A stretch of 8,385 bases of DNA. Source: Kiritimatiellota bacterium. GTDB taxonomy: Bacteria; Verrucomicrobiota; Kiritimatiellia; RFP12; UBA1067. Positions 6,668 to 8,385 of the stretch are shown here, piece after piece. Positions within the stretch are counted from its first letter, which is position 1, and every line of letters begins with the position of its first letter. The notes under the pieces were generated by a model. It saw only the letters and a program-made list of their open reading frames with translations. It did not search any database and had not been told where the DNA came from. Where the stretch lies: assembly GCA_009777165.1 (NCBI GenBank), contig WRML01000072.1, positions 1 to 8,385 of the forward strand, given 5' to 3'. The position numbers and the translations under genes are program-made.

Positions 6668-7224
6668 AGCTTGATCTCCCGCAGCATCTCCTCGTGGTAC
6701 GCGCGCTTCTGCTCCTCGGTGATGTTCTGGCGGATGAGCCGCTCGACGATGTTCGAGATGTTCTCCGAGGCCCTGAAGCGCACCGCCTCGAACGCCTTGC
6801 GGTACTCACCCTGAATCACGCGCTCCGCCTCCCGGATGCGCTGCTGGGCGACCTCATGCGCGTCGGCGTCCGCCTTCGCCACGATCGCCGCCGCCTGACG
6901 CGTCGCCGCCTCGGTCATCATGCGCGCATCCCGTTCCGTCTGGTGCAGCACCTGTCGCTTGGCCGCCTCCGCCTCGGAGATTTCCTGCCGGGCATTGGCC
7001 GCGCCCTGCAGCGCATCGTCAATCTCCCGCTCCCGCTTCTCGACCGCGCGGAGGATCGGCTTCCAGACGAGCTTGGACAAGCAGACCGCCGCGACTGCAA
7101 AGACGACCCACGTCAGGACGACCATCTTGTCCGACACGTCGAGGGCGTTCGTCGGGAGGTGCTGGATCACCTGCGGGATGCCCGGGATGACCCTGACGGC
7201 ATCGTTGGTAAGAGCTTCTTGCAT
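6664..7224 (-). CDS. atpF: F-type ATP synthase subunit b
   Basis: AtpF is the membrane-anchored peripheral stalk that holds F1 against rotation. The 186-residue product has one membrane segment (about 34-54, MVVLTWVVFAVAAVCLSKLV), the family's WKPILRAVEKRE motif (54-65), and then a long charged, alanine-rich helix expected to form the coiled-coil stalk. I chose the ATG at 7224 because GGAG lies nine bases upstream; the in-frame ATG at 7239 would add five residues but has no ribosome site. The roughly 30-residue segment before the membrane helix is longer than in E. coli. Only one b-type gene is present, so a b2 homodimer is expected rather than b/b'. It ends in an ATGA overlap with atpH. Confidence 0.93.
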   Translation of the reverse strand: MQEALTNDAVRVIPGIPQVIQHLPTNALDVSDKMVVLTWVVFAVAAVCLSKLVWKPILRAVEKREREIDDALQGAANARQEISEAEAAKRQVLHQTERDARMMTEAATRQAAAIVAKADADAHEVAQQRIREAERVIQGEYRKAFEAVRFRASENISNIVERLIRQNITEEQKRAYHEEMLREIKL

Positions 7225-7264
7225 GGCGTTTGACTCCATGACGACAAGACGATGTGCCCCGTCC

Positions 7265-7465
7265 CTATCCCTTCATCAGGCAGATCACCAGCGCGAACAG
7301 CGCCGCGCCCTCGATGAACGCCGCGCCGATAATCATGGAGGTCTGGAGCTTACCCTGGATTTCGGGCTGCCGCCCCATCGCCTGAAGCCCGCTCATACAC
7401 ACAAGACCGATCCCGATACCCGCGCCGACCAATGTGATGCCCGCGCCGATTGCCGCCATACTCAT
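7265..7465 (-). CDS. atpE: F-type ATP synthase subunit c
   Basis: AtpE forms the rotating membrane ring that carries ions through Fo. The 66-residue product is two hydrophobic helices (about 4-27 and 43-64) joined by the polar loop MGRQPEIQGK (30-39) that contacts gamma and epsilon. The ion-binding carboxylate is E52 in AAFIEGAAL. The residues that bind Na+ in known Na+ rings are missing: the first-helix glutamine is replaced by I19, and E52 is followed by G-A rather than S-T. Proton coupling is therefore likely. The first helix has the GxGxGxGxG packing motif (GAGITLVGAGIGIG). At 66 residues it is short compared with the usual 70-90. AGGGAGG precedes the ATG at 7465, 19 bp after atpB. Confidence 0.97.
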   Translation of the reverse strand: MSMAAIGAGITLVGAGIGIGLVCMSGLQAMGRQPEIQGKLQTSMIIGAAFIEGAALFALVICLMKG

Positions 7466-7484
7466 ACACTATCCTCCCTATCCC

Positions 7485-8270
7485 TCAATGCGATGGATTC
7501 ACCATCATGTTCATGAAAATCGCCGCCAGCAGCGTAAAGATGTACGCCTGCAGGACCGACACGAAAAGCTCGAAAAACCACATGAAGACCACGACGGGCA
7601 GGACCGGGGACGCCGCCCACCCGTACACCAGCACCAGTCCCAGCAACGAGCAGATCACGATATGCCCCGCCAGCATATTGCAGAACAGGCGCATCGTCAG
7701 CGCGAACACCCGGGCAAAAAAACTGATGACCTCGATCACCGTCATGAACGGCGTCAGCCACGGCGGAAGCCCCTGCAGCACAAAGGCCCCCTTCAGCCCC
7801 GCGAACCCCCGCAGCCGCACCACCGCCACGAGGCTCACCACCATGAACATCGTCGCCAGCCCCGCCGTGACGCTGATGCTCCCCGTCACCGTACTGAAGA
7901 GCGGGATCAGCCCCAAAAAGTTCCCAGCAAAGATAAAGATGAACAGCGTGCAGAAAAACGGCACGAACCTCCGCCCCGTCTCTTTCCCCAGATTTGCGCA
8001 GACGATATGGTCGCGGATGAACAAGACATACATCTCCGCCAGCGCCGCGATCCCGCGCGGGACCGACCCATACCTCCGCCGCACCGCAATCCCGAGGCCT
8101 AGCAGCAGCAGCACGACAAAGCACAGCATCACCGAATCATACTTAAACCACTCGAGCGCGTTGATATGGGCAAACGGCACATTCCACCCTTTGGGAGACC
8201 CCGTGTGCTGCATCACATGGTGCTCGATAAATTCCTGAATCGCCGTCTGAGTGGTTTCCGAGTCTTGCAT
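7485..8270 (-). CDS. atpB: F-type ATP synthase subunit a
   Basis: AtpB is the stator membrane subunit that forms the proton half-channels against the c ring. The 261-residue product has several membrane helices, starting around residue 47 (SVMLCFVVLLLLGLGIAV). The essential arginine is R194 in FALTMRLFCNMLAGH, aligning with E. coli R210. The last helices include FVSVLQAYIFTLLAAIF with Q241, aligning with E. coli Q252. NFLGLIPL (117-124) is also typical. The ATG at 8270 is preferred, with AAAGGG just upstream; the TTG at 8288 would extend it but has no ribosome site. It is the first gene of the cluster in this window. No atpI or atpZ is visible in the 115 bp upstream. Confidence 0.97.
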   Translation of the reverse strand: MQDSETTQTAIQEFIEHHVMQHTGSPKGWNVPFAHINALEWFKYDSVMLCFVVLLLLGLGIAVRRRYGSVPRGIAALAEMYVLFIRDHIVCANLGKETGRRFVPFFCTLFIFIFAGNFLGLIPLFSTVTGSISVTAGLATMFMVVSLVAVVRLRGFAGLKGAFVLQGLPPWLTPFMTVIEVISFFARVFALTMRLFCNMLAGHIVICSLLGLVLVYGWAASPVLPVVVFMWFFELFVSVLQAYIFTLLAAIFMNMMVNPSH

Positions 8271-8304
8271 AATCCCTTTATTGCACAAAATGAATGTCCG
8301 ATTA

Positions 8305-8333
8305 AGTTTACTTCTCTCCCCCCCCCCTGTCCA
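8305..8333 (-). promoter_or_regulatory. Candidate atp operon promoter with a G10 spacer tract
   Basis: On the minus strand TGGACA (8333-8328, five of six to TTGACA) and TAAACT (8310-8305, four of six to TATAAT) are separated by exactly 17 bases. Ten of those bases are an uninterrupted G run (8327-8318). Transcription would start near 8297, about 27 bases before the atpB ATG. This is a visual match to the sigma-70 pattern; no start-site data support it. Confidence 0.4.
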
Positions 8334-8367
8334 CCTCGAAAGAACCCAAAGCTATCCCGCAGAATCC

Positions 8368-8385
8368 AAAAAAAAAACGGCTAAA
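8368..8385 (-). terminator. Possible 3' half of a terminator of an upstream gene
   Basis: At the window's right edge the minus strand reads TTTAGCCG followed by ten T (8377-8368). This looks like the descending arm and U tract of an intrinsic terminator whose other arm would lie beyond the edge. If so, the atp cluster is a separate transcription unit that begins just after it. Confidence 0.35.

Noticed and set aside
7265..7465. Na+-coupled ATP synthase
   Set aside because: The Na+-binding glutamine of helix 1 and the S-T pair after the helix-2 glutamate are absent (I19; E52-G-A).
7434..8238. Plus-strand open frames opposite atpB, one rich in H, R and P
   Set aside because: They overlap the clear a-subunit gene in antisense and show only compositional bias, with no start context or family motif.

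Overview
The window shows a bacterial chromosome in which every recognisable gene lies on the minus strand. The right half (4569-8270) is a GC-rich F-type ATP synthase cluster in the order atpB-atpE-atpF-atpH-atpA (subunits a, c, b, delta, alpha). The genes are tightly packed, with an ATGA overlap at atpF/atpH and Shine-Dalgarno sequences ahead of most starts. The c subunit lacks the Na+ ligands, so proton coupling is expected. The genome cannot be named from this window. Separate a, b and delta genes, SD-led translation and the accessory families suggest a Gram-negative-type bacterium, possibly of the Planctomycetes-Verrucomicrobia-Lentisphaerae-Kiritimatiella group; that is a weak inference.

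The left half (1-4525) is accessory DNA with lower GC. It lies in the same direction and starts 43 bp after atpA, where atpG, atpD and atpC would normally follow. It holds fragments of two RhuM-family genes, a complete YhcG/DUF1016 PDDEXK nuclease, a truncated DUF1016 N-terminal gene, a secreted protein of unknown function and an IS200/IS605-like Y1 (RAYT-type) transposase. Several reading frames are joined by ATGA stop/start overlaps or lie within tens of bases of each other, so the stretch looks like one transcription unit behind the atp genes.

One repeat family ties the left half together. Its unit is a pair of inverted multi-hairpin arms with terminal hairpins around a CCGGAGG core. The copy at 3430-4145 carries the transposase gene exactly in the space between the two inner hairpins, so it looks like the autonomous element. 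The copies at 1-236 and 4233-4472 have the same arms and hairpins around a few spacer bases and look like non-autonomous (MITE/REPIN-like) derivatives. Solo or diverged arms occur at 689-721, 1852-1918 and 4188-4220. The arms at host-gene junctions are read through without stops, repeatedly in the same frame, which resembles protein-coding palindromic elements.

Two other signals stand out. The YhcG-family nuclease gene has six in-frame palindromes in its linker whose stems differ in sequence but stay self-complementary (2747-2984). A G10 homopolymer lies in the 17-bp spacer of the best candidate promoter for the atp operon (8305-8333).
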